A stretch of 64,000 nucleotides of DNA from Anseranas semipalmata (lineage: Eukaryota; Chordata; Aves; Anseriformes; Anseranatidae), in contig VXAA01003176.1 of NCBI GenBank assembly GCA_013399115.1, forward strand, positions 268,905-332,904, in the 5' to 3' direction. This document shows, piece by piece, positions 13,280 through 25,950 of this stretch. Positions within the stretch are counted from its first letter, which is position 1. The number at the start of each line of letters is the position of its first letter. The translations under genes were made by a program, and so were the position numbers. Below the pieces are notes generated by a model. The model was not told where the DNA came from, did no database searches, and saw only the letters and a list, made by a program, of their open reading frames with translations.

Positions 13280-16200
13280 CTTGTCAATATTACTATAGAG
13301 CTATCTGGGTCAAGTGGTTAGTGATTTTGAAAAGATTGTAGCAACTCAATTCTCCTGCCTGTCCTATCTCTTGGTTTTTAGGGCAAATCCAGGAAAGCTC
13401 AGAAATATCAGTAGCCAGGGTAAGTGACTCTGTCTAAAAAATGCTTAATCATCAAATCCTCTTGGTTCTGGAAGATGCATTACTTGAACAAGATATTTAC
13501 TGATTGGAGAAAAAAAAAAAGTATCACTAGAACTAGGAAGAAAAGAATAAGTCAAGTACTTTTCTGCATAGGGGCATACGGGGGCCTATTACAAGAATTT
13601 TCCTTCTGATTACCTGGAACAGTTTTGACACTGATGAGGCAGTCAGACACAAAGGAGAATATAGCCACATGCAAAGACACAGCAGATGCTAAAATACAGA
13701 CAGTGGAGCTAAGAAGGTGTTTGCTTGACACCACAGGAGAGAACAGACAAAACAAAGAGTGCACTCCAGAATGACAAACATCTTAAACTAAAGATGTCTG
13801 TGGCACAGAGATAAAAACATGCCCTAGCATGAGTCACATCTGTAATTTATGTAGATACTTATTTGATAGGACATATATTGAAGCTGGCTTTCTGTTATAC
13901 TCCCGGAGCAGCAACAAAAAAGAAATACAGAAAAGGACTGTCATAGTCTAAGTACTCTCCAGCTGCTTCATGCTCCTTTCCTACCCCATCTGCCAACAGA
14001 ATTTTATTCCTTCCTTTTGTCCCTTCAGATTTTCTTTTTTAATTTAGGCTATTGAAATGTGGAAGTCCCAAGAGAATAAGAACAAACTTTGTTTAAATAT
14101 TCAATGTCACAAATAAAGTTTGTAGTCATTTCTTCTGTAATAAATGCCTAAATTTAAATGTGTCAATGTATTCATTGGATCATATTAGGACATAATCAAA
14201 TATTCATTTATAATAGTAGAGCAGCTCAACACTTGCTGACCATCTATAATTACATATGTACAGATTAGATAAGCCCAAGGATAGCGATAAAGTGACACTT
14301 TAAAATTTTATCAGAGAAGAATAAATACAAGGCAAGTATTTTCCCATCCATCTAAATCTCTTCTCATCCTACTTGTGTCAGTCAAACCTTAATCCAAGCT
14401 ATAAATACAGTTCATTACACTTTTTTGATGCATGGCTAAGCCAGTTGCTGCTGTTTTCATGTTCGAGTAACATATGCGCAGGCATGTGGCCATATTAATA
14501 ATTCTCATTTGACTCAGGAATGTCACTGAAAGTTCATGCCTCCATACATCACTCTGAAGCAGAAAAAAAGCAAAAGGTTCAAATTCTAAATGATATCTAA
14601 AAACCCAAGCGACTCCCAAACGTGCTCAGATAACATTGCTGCATTGTCACATTCTTTACTTATACGTACAAGAGCACTTCCACCCCACCCCACATCTGAA
14701 TCTCTCAGCACCTTTCATAAAGGTTCTTTTGGATGAAAGAGGAAATCACTACATATATAAAATCATTAAAATCTCTATAGTGAGAATAGCTCAACCTGCT
14801 ACAAGACAACCTTCTCTATTTTTTTCTTCGAATAGCTACATTTAGACATTTTACTTATTGCCAGCAGTCCGCAGTCAGAAAAGGACAGATTTATGGAAGC
14901 AGAAGAGTGTTCCTGTATAGCTTGTGCCTATTCAGGAAAGTTTCACTCCACTTCTGTATTAGGATTATGTTTATAATTATATGACGCATCAGATTACCGT
15001 TGTCTTTTTGATATAGCTATATATTAAACAGAATATTCAAAATCTTAGCAAGATTTTTGACACATCAAAAAATCCATTTGTGGCACTCATTTCCCAAAAG
15101 CTCAGGTAATGCAGTGTGATTGACACAGCGTGAGAAATTAATCTAGTGAAGTTCTCAAAATTTTTTTTCTGTTATTACAATATTGCTTGTGACTGCACAT
15201 TCTATTCTCACTGCTGGTGAAGAAAAGACTGTTATTTCTGCCTCAAGTAGCTTTATATGGCTTTTAAAAAGCTTTTAGACACAGTAGCTACATTTATGTT
15301 GGAATATTTTTCAAGTGTATTCTGCAGATGATGGAGAAGAAAGTCACTGATCAACAAGACACACTGCTTGCTTACTTTGATAGGACATGTAAATGGTGAC
15401 TCGTCTGACTTTTCCTGAGTAACAGCTGCAAAACCAAGATTTGGATAATGCATATTCTGAATTCCAACAGCTAATCATAAGGAAATGTAAGGGTTATGAA
15501 AGACTGCTGGAAATATATTTTCCATTCTAAAAATAATAATAATAGAGAAAGCTTTGTAATATTCAAGGTTTTCTGTGTGATATCGCTAATTCTCCAGTTG
15601 TCTCTGTTAAATCTTATCTTTTCCTGCTTGGTATTTGTCAATTAAGCATGCTCATATTTCTTCACAAATCAACTATATTGGTTGCCAATAGGTACTGAAA
15701 TAATAGCTGCCAATTCCACACAAGTGATTTGACTGGTTTTGGAGCATAGGTAATTAACACTTGTACATAGTAATAAAAGTGATTCTGATAACAAGCCTCT
15801 AATATGTATGTATTTTATAACACAAGATATGAGATAAAGCACAAGGACTGAGGTAGATTTTCAGTTGATAGCAGACCCTCAGCTACAGCTTGCAACCTTC
15901 AGTCTTCGTGGTTTAAGCTAACCTGTGAAGTTAAGCTTCACATCTAAGGAAGAAGAACTTTCTCGCTGTGGAACAAGCATTCATTCATCTTACCCAAGAG
16001 ACAGTGAGTTGCCAACAAGTTCCAACTCTGCTGCTGGTGTGTGCCTCCAAACATACCATCGCTAACACAGTAGCATATTTGCTGATGGTGACAGTGAACT
16101 CTAACCTCACGTTTGAATTTTATTTTCTCTTTGTCCCAAAGACCTAGGCAAAGCCTGTAATTTTTTTTTTATGTAAAAGCCTATCTCTAGAAACACTGAC

Positions 16201-19200
16201 AATCTGTGAAACAACAAGAATAATCAGGATAACTAAAAATATGAAGATACCACGTACTAAAAACAAGTATCACTTGAGGATCTCTTCATAAAGAGATAAA
16301 CTAACATTCCATCAAAAAGATAAAAGAAAAGAATGATGGTACCTATTTTTTTAATACAAAGAATAAGAAAATGTAGAGCTAGAAATAAGTTAATTGTAGT
16401 GCTTGTGGTCTTATGACAATTAGGACTTGACTTTCAATGGTTTTCTCCCTTAATCTGCTTTTTGTAGCTCAGTAATAACAGTTACCACAATCAACCTTAG
16501 GAAAGACTCATCAAGCAAGTAAGGAAGGACTTAAAATAATGAAGGGAGTTATCATAGACAAGAACGGGAGTTTTAAAGTACACGTGGAAAGGAATTTTAC
16601 TGTTTGTAAAAAAAAAATTCAAATTAAAAATTTGATTTTATTCTAAAATATACTTCAGTCAGAAATTAATTTTACAGGTGTAGAGAACAACTGTTTTGTA
16701 CTGTGTTTATTGTATGGACCTAATAAAATTAAGGCAAACTTTATATTAGAAAATGACAGAATAGTACTTCTGCCATCAGGAGTTATTTCAGTGACTGCAG
16801 GGTAGTGAATAACTATGTAAACTTTAAAGTAATAGAGAAGCAAAAAAAAAAAAGCCTGTTTTAAAGCCTGATCTTGTGCCTTTGGGAGGCCTATTTTAAG
16901 CCTTTCTATTAACTGTAATTCATACATCTCCAGAAGCAGTAACCAAGAGATTATACTTGACAAAGACTACAGATCTGCAATCTTTAGTTTTCCAAGTCAC
17001 TATGAAATGAATATGCTTATTTTCTTTGATATATGATATAGTCACATATTATAGCTTAAAAATTCCTGGTTCATATTATTTTCCTCCCTTCATTGTTCAT
17101 CCATCAGCAACCACACAAATACAGAAACGTCTAGGTCTTGTCAAGAAACTGTGATCACTTGCTGCTGGCTACTGCAGTTCTTTGTGGTTTTCCACACAGA
17201 TTTACACAGTGCATGCCACAGACGCCTTTTCACGACACATAGTATGTCTCTTTTCTACTAGGCTTTTTAGATAAAGTTACTCTCAGTGTTCAGCCTGTGA
17301 AGTGGGTCTGTCTCCATCAAAATCACAAAAGTTCTATTGCTCTAAATTTTACCCATTGCCTGGTGAAGACTCATCAGGCTACATTATAATCATAGCCATC
17401 TTTGCTTCTTTGCAAATAGAGCATAGTTTTTCAAAATATGTCAGGTATTATGGCATTGTAATTTGCAACATTCACTAGATAATCATTCTTTCTATTTCTC
17501 TGAGTGTGTGTAATAATCCATTATGCTACTTCTCTATTTCCTCTTGCCTTTCAGTTATATCTCCTCACGCAATAGAATTTTTTTAATGTGCTGCCTTTGC
17601 ATGAGGTGTAATCTTCACCCGGCAAGAAAGCCCTGAAAATGTCTTACGTGCCAGTCTGCAAAATTTTATCTTGTGGGGAAAAAGCATTTTACAGCTGGAC
17701 AACTACTATACAGCACAGTACAAAATATGAAGTGACATGCTGTAGAACTCAACTTACTTAAATTTACCAACATTAGTGTTGAATTTCCACATGTAAGCCA
17801 CTTGCTGGATTAGTTGTATATCTTACATGTCAATGTAACATACCAGCATTTGAGCTTAATTTAAGATTTTTTTTTGTCTGTCATCCTATTAAATTTCAAT
17901 ATTGTTCTCCACTTCCACACCTTTGAGGTTTGATATGTTTCCTAGCAAACACTTATTGAAGTTAATGGACCTTTTTCCTCCCTGCTTTTTTCCCCTGTTT
18001 TAGGCTTCATTTGACTCATGCTACAATATTTAAATTAGATGTATATTTATGTTATAATCTTGAATTTTCAAGAGTTTATGTATTTCTTATGATTTTGGAG
18101 GAAAGCTTAACAATATAGGTCCCTTTGACTATACAAATTTCAAGTGCTAACCAGAGGAAGTTGATTTATTTATTTTTGCTAAGCAACTGGAGCAGGCAAT
18201 GCTTCAAATATGATCTATACAGATAGCATTACTTCTCACTTATTCAGCAACATTCTGAGTAATTCCTCTCTGTAATTCCTGCCGTATGGTAATAGGATGC
18301 CAGTTCCTTTCTGCAGCTCTGTCTACTTCCTCCTCTAATCTCTTCTGAAAACAGCTCTCTTTTCTCTCCTTATATCTCTTAAATAATAGATAGTAGATGT
18401 CAAGGGAGAAATAAACTACATAAAGCATGATAAATAAAGTTAACAGGAAAAGTTTGGGTTTTGTTCTTGGGTTTTGTTGTTGTTTTTAAGTAAAAGAAGC
18501 CTGTCTTTGATTATTAATGGCTTCTGTGATCACAAAGTTAGCAGATTCTTCTCTTATTAAAACAAATAACTTCAGTTCTCATCCTTTATGGTTCCTGCAA
18601 AACATTTTTCTAACAGCAAGGGAAGTGCATACAGTGCAAAACATCCATCAATAGCACCGTTCATGGCCAAATAATCAGCTTTCTAGCACTATATGTGAGA
18701 AATGGCAATTGTCCTTCTGTGTCAATAGGAACGTATCAGGACACATTTTAGGGCAAAAGAGAGACTTTTAGACTCATCACCTGATGATCCAAAGTGCTGA
18801 TGTTTCCAGGAACTCCTGCAGACTTCCCTGCTCAAAACACCCTTTTTAGCAGATTTACATGTTAAATAAACAAAGGAAATTTGCAAAGTCTTGTGCTGAC
18901 TTACTAATAAAAAATTTCAATTCTGAGTAAAGGCACAAGCTGGCTGATAGTAAAGAGCAGAAATGAAATCTTGTATATGAAAAATATTTGCATTTATGTA
19001 AACACATGCAATGTAATTGTGATGGAACAACATAGAAATGAAGAAACCAATGGAAGGAAGAAACCAAGTATGTACACTTAGTTGTTCAGATTTTTCAGTT
19101 CAGATTTCTTTCAAGGAAGTAATTAAAAGGTAGTTAAGATTATGATGTTTTGTACAGTGAGCTATCCAAAACTACAGAAACATTATATTAAAAATAAAAA

Positions 19201-22183
19201 GGTGTTTGGGGAGTATAGTTTGGCCCATTCCCCTCTTTTCATAGTGAAATATTGACTCGAGGACTCCCACCACCTGCGCAGAGCTGGGCTTGAAAAATGA
19301 AATAGATGCATGCCAGCACATTTATTGGCATAAATAATCTTCAGTATCATGAATTGTGAACAGTGTTCACATCAGATTATCTAAAGCTTGGACAGTGGTT
19401 TTGTTTCTGTAACAAGTGCTGTTTTCTCATGGGTCAATAATCTTGACCAACTAGTTAGCTGGAACTGCTTTCTTACAAAGCAAAAGCAACAAATAATACT
19501 TCCTCAGCCAACTCTGAAAAATAGCACTTACAAAAGAGGTGATCTTTGGCATGTTTATTGAAAACTTGTCCTCTTGCAAGCTGACTTCACTATTTTGAAG
19601 CCAGAATAATTAACTTCTTATAGTACCTACAGGAAAAATACTGGGAGCAAAATCATCTCAGTGGGACATCTGGTCCTCTTTAACAGCATTCATAATTTAA
19701 AGAAGTGACATTATGGATATAGTACCTAACCCTTCCCAAACCCCAACTATACATTTGAATATACTGTTTATTGGGTAATAGGATTTTTTTTTATTTAGCC
19801 ATTGAGATTTTAATTGTGCCCGCACAGCTCCCATTGATCTGTCTTGCAAATTTAAGGGATTTGTTGTTACTGAAAAAATATCAGACCTTATAAATAGGCA
19901 AAAATCTCTGGATTTTGGTAGCATAAGACTACATATAAGTAATGCTAGCATGGAGAGACGAGTGAAGATCTGCAAATCTGAACAACTGGACTGAGAACTT
20001 ACTGTCCTCACTGTATGAATTATATAGGTTATTTCAACAAGTTCCAGGCCAGCTCGAGGGCCCAAACGCCCATTGGTGGCTGATGTGCACTGAGCACACT
20101 CCTGGACAGCACCTGTAATTTAGTTTTGTCTGATAGGAATCCTGCTCAGGAAGTTCTTCACAACATGAACCAAAACACAGCAAGCAAAGACAATTGGTCT
20201 ATTCACTTGAAAAGCACACTTGTTTTCCAAACTAGAATACTAACGCTCGTAACGCTGACACTTTCCCAGATACATCAGACTTTTTCACTGGAGAGAATTA
20301 CGTGATGATCCCTTTCTGATTACAAGCAGGTTTAGCCACAGATGATGATTATGTTAATGATTTTTAGAAATGTAAAGGTACTAAGATTGCTACCCCAGAA
20401 GAACTGAACTTTCAACATATAATCAGAAAACAAAATGTTTTTCTTCGTAATAGGAAGTAGCAATTCTTGAAAGTCACAGATATGTAGTCCTCCTTATCAG
20501 ACAGATATTAATTAGCTGACTCTCACAGTTTTAAATCTCTGCAGATACCAGTTTGCAGTTATAGATTACGTTAGCACTCAAACGAGTTTCACTTTTTCCC
20601 AGAGAGAAAATTTCCTCTGTCCCGAATGCATTAACTGGAAAGTTTTATCCAAGGTTTCAGTTTTTACATCTGATAGAAAACAGCCTTGCCAATCTGTCAC
20701 ATGGAAATACCCCGTGTGGAGTGCTTTTTGTCACCTTGGTTACAAGCCAGCTTTACTTCATTCTTCAGTGAATAGGTAAACTGGAGCAGCCACTGAACAA
20801 ACCCAAGATGAGTTATATTTTGCTGTCAATGTTTTTGACAAGACTTTCACCATGAATTCACCAAGTCTTACATGTGCAACATACTAGCCAACCAAGTTGA
20901 AGAACGTTGATAAACTTTTCTTCAGCTGAGGAAAATAACTTTAAGAGATGCAAGAATCAATGACATCAGTTGAGTTGTGTGTTAATACCTGTTTATTAGC
21001 AGGAACAGAGGCAACCCTAATGTAAATAGGGGGTTTCAGAGGTCAGGGACTTCATGCGGATGGGCATGCATGGGACTGCTTGTCACGAACAGAGGGAATT
21101 GTACAGCCTCTATTAAATCTAGGAGTGGACCAGAAGCCTCACAGGTAGCATTGAGCTACAGTTCTTGGGAAAATTGTCCATTCTGAATGGAGCTTTAAAT
21201 ACACTGATTACCAAGAACAACTAGTAGAAGACATCTAACAGGCTAGAAAATGGCACTAGCATAAGATGTTCATTAGTTGCATGTATTGCTCTTATACAGA
21301 TTTCACTAGGAATTAATAAGATTTATTTGCAGCCTTTACAGTTGGAGGGAACAGAAGGGGGAAGAAAAAGGAGGGAAGAAAAAGAGCATGGAATAGTTTG
21401 TCTGCGTCCTCAAAGATGTCAAATGAAATTCCGTTTTCAAAGCTGATATTGTTTTGGACCCAAAGAATGTTTTAAACTTCAGAGGTGAAATTGTGTCCAC
21501 TGCAAAATTAATGGAATTTGTTGCTGTTTTGATGACATCACTAAAATCAGTAAAATACTTGTTCATAATTATTCTTGGAACTCAAAACTATTAAGTAGCA
21601 CTTATTTAGCAAATATGTATGTGCGTACTTTACTCCCTAGTTAAATGTTTTACCAAACAGAATTTATAAAGTGTAGTTCATATTATATATGAAATGTGCT
21701 TCCATGAAGTTGCATCCTTTTCTCAGAGCCAAATACTTCAGTTCTAATCTGCAAAGCAGAACCTATTGCACTGTGCTGCAGAAATGGTACAAAATGGTAC
21801 TTGAACAAAACATGTCCATAAATTTTTGTTCCAAAAACTGCTTTGCAGCTTTCTGAAGTGTCCCCAAAATGACTACTATTGTCCTTTTTAATGCTGAACT
21901 ACAAAATGATAGCTACCTGACATTCACGTCCTCACTGATGTATACAACGCAGAGTGCATTTTAAAGAAGAGCATAAGTAGGATGGGATGTGGTTGAATGA
22001 TCTTTACTCAGAAACAGCTCTAAAAATGATTTTGAAATAAAAATGGTTTCAGTTTTTCTATTTCCAATTTTACATAGCACTTGCTGGATATTATTGCTTC
22101 TAGACTATATGCACTTACCGTATTGCGCTTAAAAAGGGAAGAGTAACGTAGCTGATCAAATTCAGCCTGTTTAAAAGTTAGTA

Positions 22184-22197
22184 TCACCATCTAGTGG
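22184..22197 (-). promoter_or_regulatory. CTCF-like motif (minus strand)
   Basis: On the minus strand the bases read CCACTAGATGGTGA. This fits the CTCF core consensus CCASYAGRKGGCRS at all but two positions (T for C at position 12, A at the last position). The surrounding DNA is AT-rich, so the match stands out. CTCF anchors chromatin loops and domain borders. Binding here is an inference from the motif alone. Confidence 0.45.
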
Positions 22198-25100
22198 CAG
22201 TTTGAGGGATTTTAGGTAAGACATTCTTCAATGCAGTGTTTTGTTTAGTGTAAGAACCATCCATTCAGATGTTTTCTGCCAGCGTTACACTCATTTAAGC
22301 ACATCAGTTCTGCCTAGCATATGAATATAAGAACTAATTATTATTCATGCAAATGATAGCTTCACACTATTTGTAAAAAAAAAAAAAAAATTAAAATTAA
22401 TCTTTGATCCGGGCAGTTTGCTACCCTTTGCTTACCAACTCTTTCAATAACTTTGGGAACCAGACAGATGCATACCAACAATCCATAATAGAGATTAACA
22501 ATTCTCATTCTTAGGTTTTAATTCCCATATTTTTCAGAATGAGTTAATTGCACACAATTATCATTGTATTCTCTCTATTTTCAGTTTATGTCAGCTTTGC
22601 AGTCTCACAGAGGATGCTGTATAACACCGTTTATGCTCTATAAACAGATCTCAAGAACAAGATGAAATACCTCTCTAGCTCCAGTTAAGAAACAAAATCT
22701 TAATATTCAATAGTATTGTCCCAATGTTTTGCATACCACCTCTCTAGCCCATCTCTTTTCTTCTCCTCTTCTTCTTAAATTCCCTATTTAAAATATATTG
22801 GTATAGCAAGAATAAAACCTTTTATTGCATGGTAAACTATGGTAATCACAAATTCTAATAGATAAACATATGCCTTTTTAGTAAACATCATTTCTCAAGG
22901 TTACCGCGTAATAATAAATCACCGGGCTTCACTAAATATTTGTTATTCATAGCATGGAAATATTGGTATATGTTGCTCTAATATACTACTTTTCCTTTTC
23001 AATTACATTAAATAAACACAGAGGTTGGCTTAACTTATTAACTACTCATTTTCTTTGACAGCACAAGAAACTAAGTTCTTACTATCCCAATAAGAACATG
23101 AGTTGTCATGCCATTCACACCAGCAAGCCATTGGAGTAGATCATGTACAATGCAAAATCCTTCTCATCTACCACAGCTCTCTGAAACATCTAGTGTAGTG
23201 AAACTGAAACTTCTATATGTAGTCCCATATATTCTCTTTTCTTCAGCTCATTCTTGATATTTCTCACTCTTTTTATGTTTGTTGATTCCAAACAAGAGAA
23301 GAATGCTCTGTATTACTGAGGAAACCTGGTTTAGTTTTCCCTCTTGCCAAACAGCCTCTACCTCCATTCTTTGAAACAACTTTAACATCTTACTCCGTAC
23401 AAGAATTCTTACTTTGCCCAACTGCCTTTTTTTTTTTTTCCTCCAGAGTCTGCCTTCTCCTTTTCCTGTTTGTTTCCTGTACACAAAAGATTCTGCCCAC
23501 AGACATTATGTCTCCAGCAGGTACTATGCAACAGAGATTACTGGTGCCCTTGCCAAACTATTAAACCCTTCCTTACCTCAGCGCATAGCATTTTTTATAC
23601 TTTACAAACCATGACATCCTATCATTACTGAATTGGAATGCACAGAATAGCTACAAATGCTGTAGACTGTAAAAAATTATCCCAAAAGATCTGCAAATTT
23701 TATTATAGAGACCCCCACCCCCAGCATTAAAGTAGTAATGTAAAGTAGTAGTAAAGCTACAGCATTACAACATTGCTGTGTTTTAAAAGCCAGAAACATA
23801 TGAGGCCCATTGCATTTTCTACATGCTGTATCCCAACCAGAAGAGCACCTCTGACTCTGAGGTCTTGAGTATATTATATCACAATTGCAAAAAGTCAATC
23901 GCAAAAAGAATACATAAATGTTTTGGTCAGGGACAAAACACACCAAGGAGCTGCAAGAAGGTGCACTCTTTCTCCATTTTCTTGGAAGGACGTGATATTC
24001 AGAGGAAACAGACAGGTGAAGTCTCCACTCTCTTGTAGGTGACAAGCGCCGAGCCTTTTGACAGGTACTGTTCAGTCCACTAAACACATCGGCAGTTGTA
24101 AATTGCTAGACAAAGTCATTCAGCAATTACAATACTTTGATCCATGAAAAAGTGTCAGCTGCAAAGCTATAAGGGTTTCTGCATTTTTTTTAATTGTTTT
24201 GTTTTTGGAAAGCTAGCAAATATGCAAAACACACAAAGTATGTATACTCATTCATACTCAGGAAAAAAAGCAACCTTTTCAATAAATAGGCCTTTGCAGA
24301 TGACTAACATATATTCTTCAAAGGATATAATGAAACACATAATGAACTGAAAAACAATACGCACATTATGTATTGCACTAGTGCAGGTCCTTGTGCATTG
24401 CCAAAAATACTGATAAAGTGCAAAAGCCTGCTAGCAACCATAGATTAGGAAAAACCTGACTGTAACTAGACAGCGCAATTGGCTGTCACGGACCAGCGAT
24501 AGATGCCATGTGACTGACTTCACAGTATGTCATTCTAATAAGCAGTCTCTTTCATAAACGCTTCAGTTATAGCAGCAGTGTGACATACAGAGATGCTTAT
24601 GTGTCTCATAAGCATTAACTTTACTCTGTCTGCAATCTTAAAATGATTGAAGATTAACTATTCATCAAATGAATTTCTGCAAATTGTGCCAGGAATTGGA
24701 AGTACAGAATATTCTTTTTCTAGGAGCTGCTGGTTTGGGAGGAGGTACATTTGCAGCCATGTTTCCTCCACCTGCTCTGTGTATTGTTGGATAAACACAA
24801 TTTTGTCAGCTGTTCACTTTCTCTGAGTTTATCTAAGTCATACTGTCTCTGAGAAAGAAATTTTCTGCACGACTTGCATGACTTTTCTTCAGAGACAGTA
24901 CAATGATTGAAGGCATGCTCTGGAAGCTGGTGGTTTGGCAAGTGAAGGGTGGAAGGTGGGAGAATAGGAAGCAGCAATGGATTTTTGAGAGGTATTTAGA
25001 GAAGCCTGAGGCAAGTAGCCTTGCTGAACATATGAGGTAAAGTACAGGACCTTGGCTGGTGATGAGCGTAGTGGCATGTAGGAGGTTAATCACGTTTGAA

Positions 25101-25857
25101 GGGATTGTATAATTCTTGTTCTCTTCTCCATTTCTAATATTTTGGTTAGCAGGAACAAGCTAACAAAGGAAAAGGGTGCACCAAACATTAGCTCTTGCCA
25201 GGGCTCACTGGTTAAACACAGTTCTAACGTATTACTTCAGTCCATATACTAACTGTCAGGTTTGTTTAGACACCTTCAGTACAAAGTTTTAATCATTTAC
25301 CCCTTCCTGAGATGATAGAAAAACACTGTTTTGAAAGCAGAATGCTCCTATATTTGCAGAACTATAAGATGTCTTGCTTTCAAAACAGACTTCCCTCTCT
25401 CACACTTCCAGCCAGTTCTAGAAAAAGTGAAGCAAATTTCCTTTACTTAGTTACTAGACACAGACAAGGCCTCACAAGGTAAACCGATGATAAAAGCTGG
25501 CTTTTAAATAAATCTTTTACCATGTCAGACCATCATGAGGCAGTTCAGATGAGAAGGTATCAAATAAGAGTTATTAGTAGTTAAAGCTGAGGGGATAGTT
25601 TCCTCTCCTATAACTCATTGTTAGTTTCCCTTGTTGCCAATAAACGGAGCTCGTGTTGCTTTTATGGAACATTACTTTCACACTATGTGAGGAGGGTAAC
25701 AAACAGCCAAGATATTGCCCTCACCTGGTACTTTATTTTTTTGGCACTTTCTCATTTCTGTTTCGAAAACTGGAATTTCCTTTTTACTTAGGAGAAGGGA
25801 AGGGAGCTACATGTGGCATTATTAAATGACTGAGTTCGTCAGTTCTTTAAGTAACAG
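22198..25857. other. Non-coding DNA, no gene recognised
   Basis: Contains a poly-A run at about 22376-22391, a pyrimidine-rich patch near 22745-22785, and a 136-codon minus-strand frame (23677-24087) with no recognisable domain. A minus-strand frame ending at 24720 has a locally protein-like composition and is treated as a finding. A 14-bp perfect inverted repeat lies at 25326-25388. Nothing else is visible. Confidence 0.7.
25326..25388. repeat. Perfect 14-bp inverted repeat, 35-nt spacer
   Basis: The left arm 25326-25339 (CTGTTTTGAAAGCA) is the exact reverse complement of the right arm 25375-25388. The 35-nt spacer has no obvious further pairing. No target-site duplication flanks it, so a miniature transposon is not supported. 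It could form a 63-nt hairpin if transcribed. Confidence 0.9.
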
Positions 25858-25950
25858 ATGTTAAAACCAGAGGGACCACCGTGATCAGCCAGTCCCACCT
25901 TCTACATGCCACAGGCCATGAAGCCCCAGCCTGTAGTTCCTGCAGGTAGC
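25858..25950 (-). mobile_element. Old CR1-family 3' end fragment
   Basis: The plus strand reads TTAAAACCAGAGGGACCACC, then GTGATCAGCCAGTCCCACCT, then CTACATGCCACAGGCCATG. It matches the older CR1 type of turtles, crocodilians and birds, whose copies read roughly CCAGAAGGGACCATTGTGATCATCTAGTCTGACCTC followed by ACACAGGCCATAGAA. The arrangement GGGACC, then GATCA, then AGTCC is shared with the clearer CR1 copies at 11228 and 58857 in this window. The sense strand is minus. It is heavily diverged, so the boundaries are approximate. Confidence 0.68.

Larger units (their letters stand above)
11521..22183. other. Non-coding AT-rich DNA between CR1 and the first CTCF-like motif
   Basis: No recognisable gene. 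It contains a poly-T run near 12970-12985, a SINE relic (13064-13232), a purine-rich patch (13231-13279), and a minus-strand open frame of 122 codons (19697-20065) with no domain and no codon-like bias. A stretch at about 15620-15800 has several TAATTA/CAATTAAG-like and CCAAT-like words and could be a conserved non-coding element, but this cannot be judged from one sequence. A polypurine tract follows at 21353-21386. Otherwise nothing is visible. Confidence 0.7.

Noticed and set aside
23677..24087. 136-codon minus-strand frame
   Set aside because: No recognisable domain, mixed hydrophobic composition and no flanking splice or start context. The length is within chance expectation for many frames in 64 kb.
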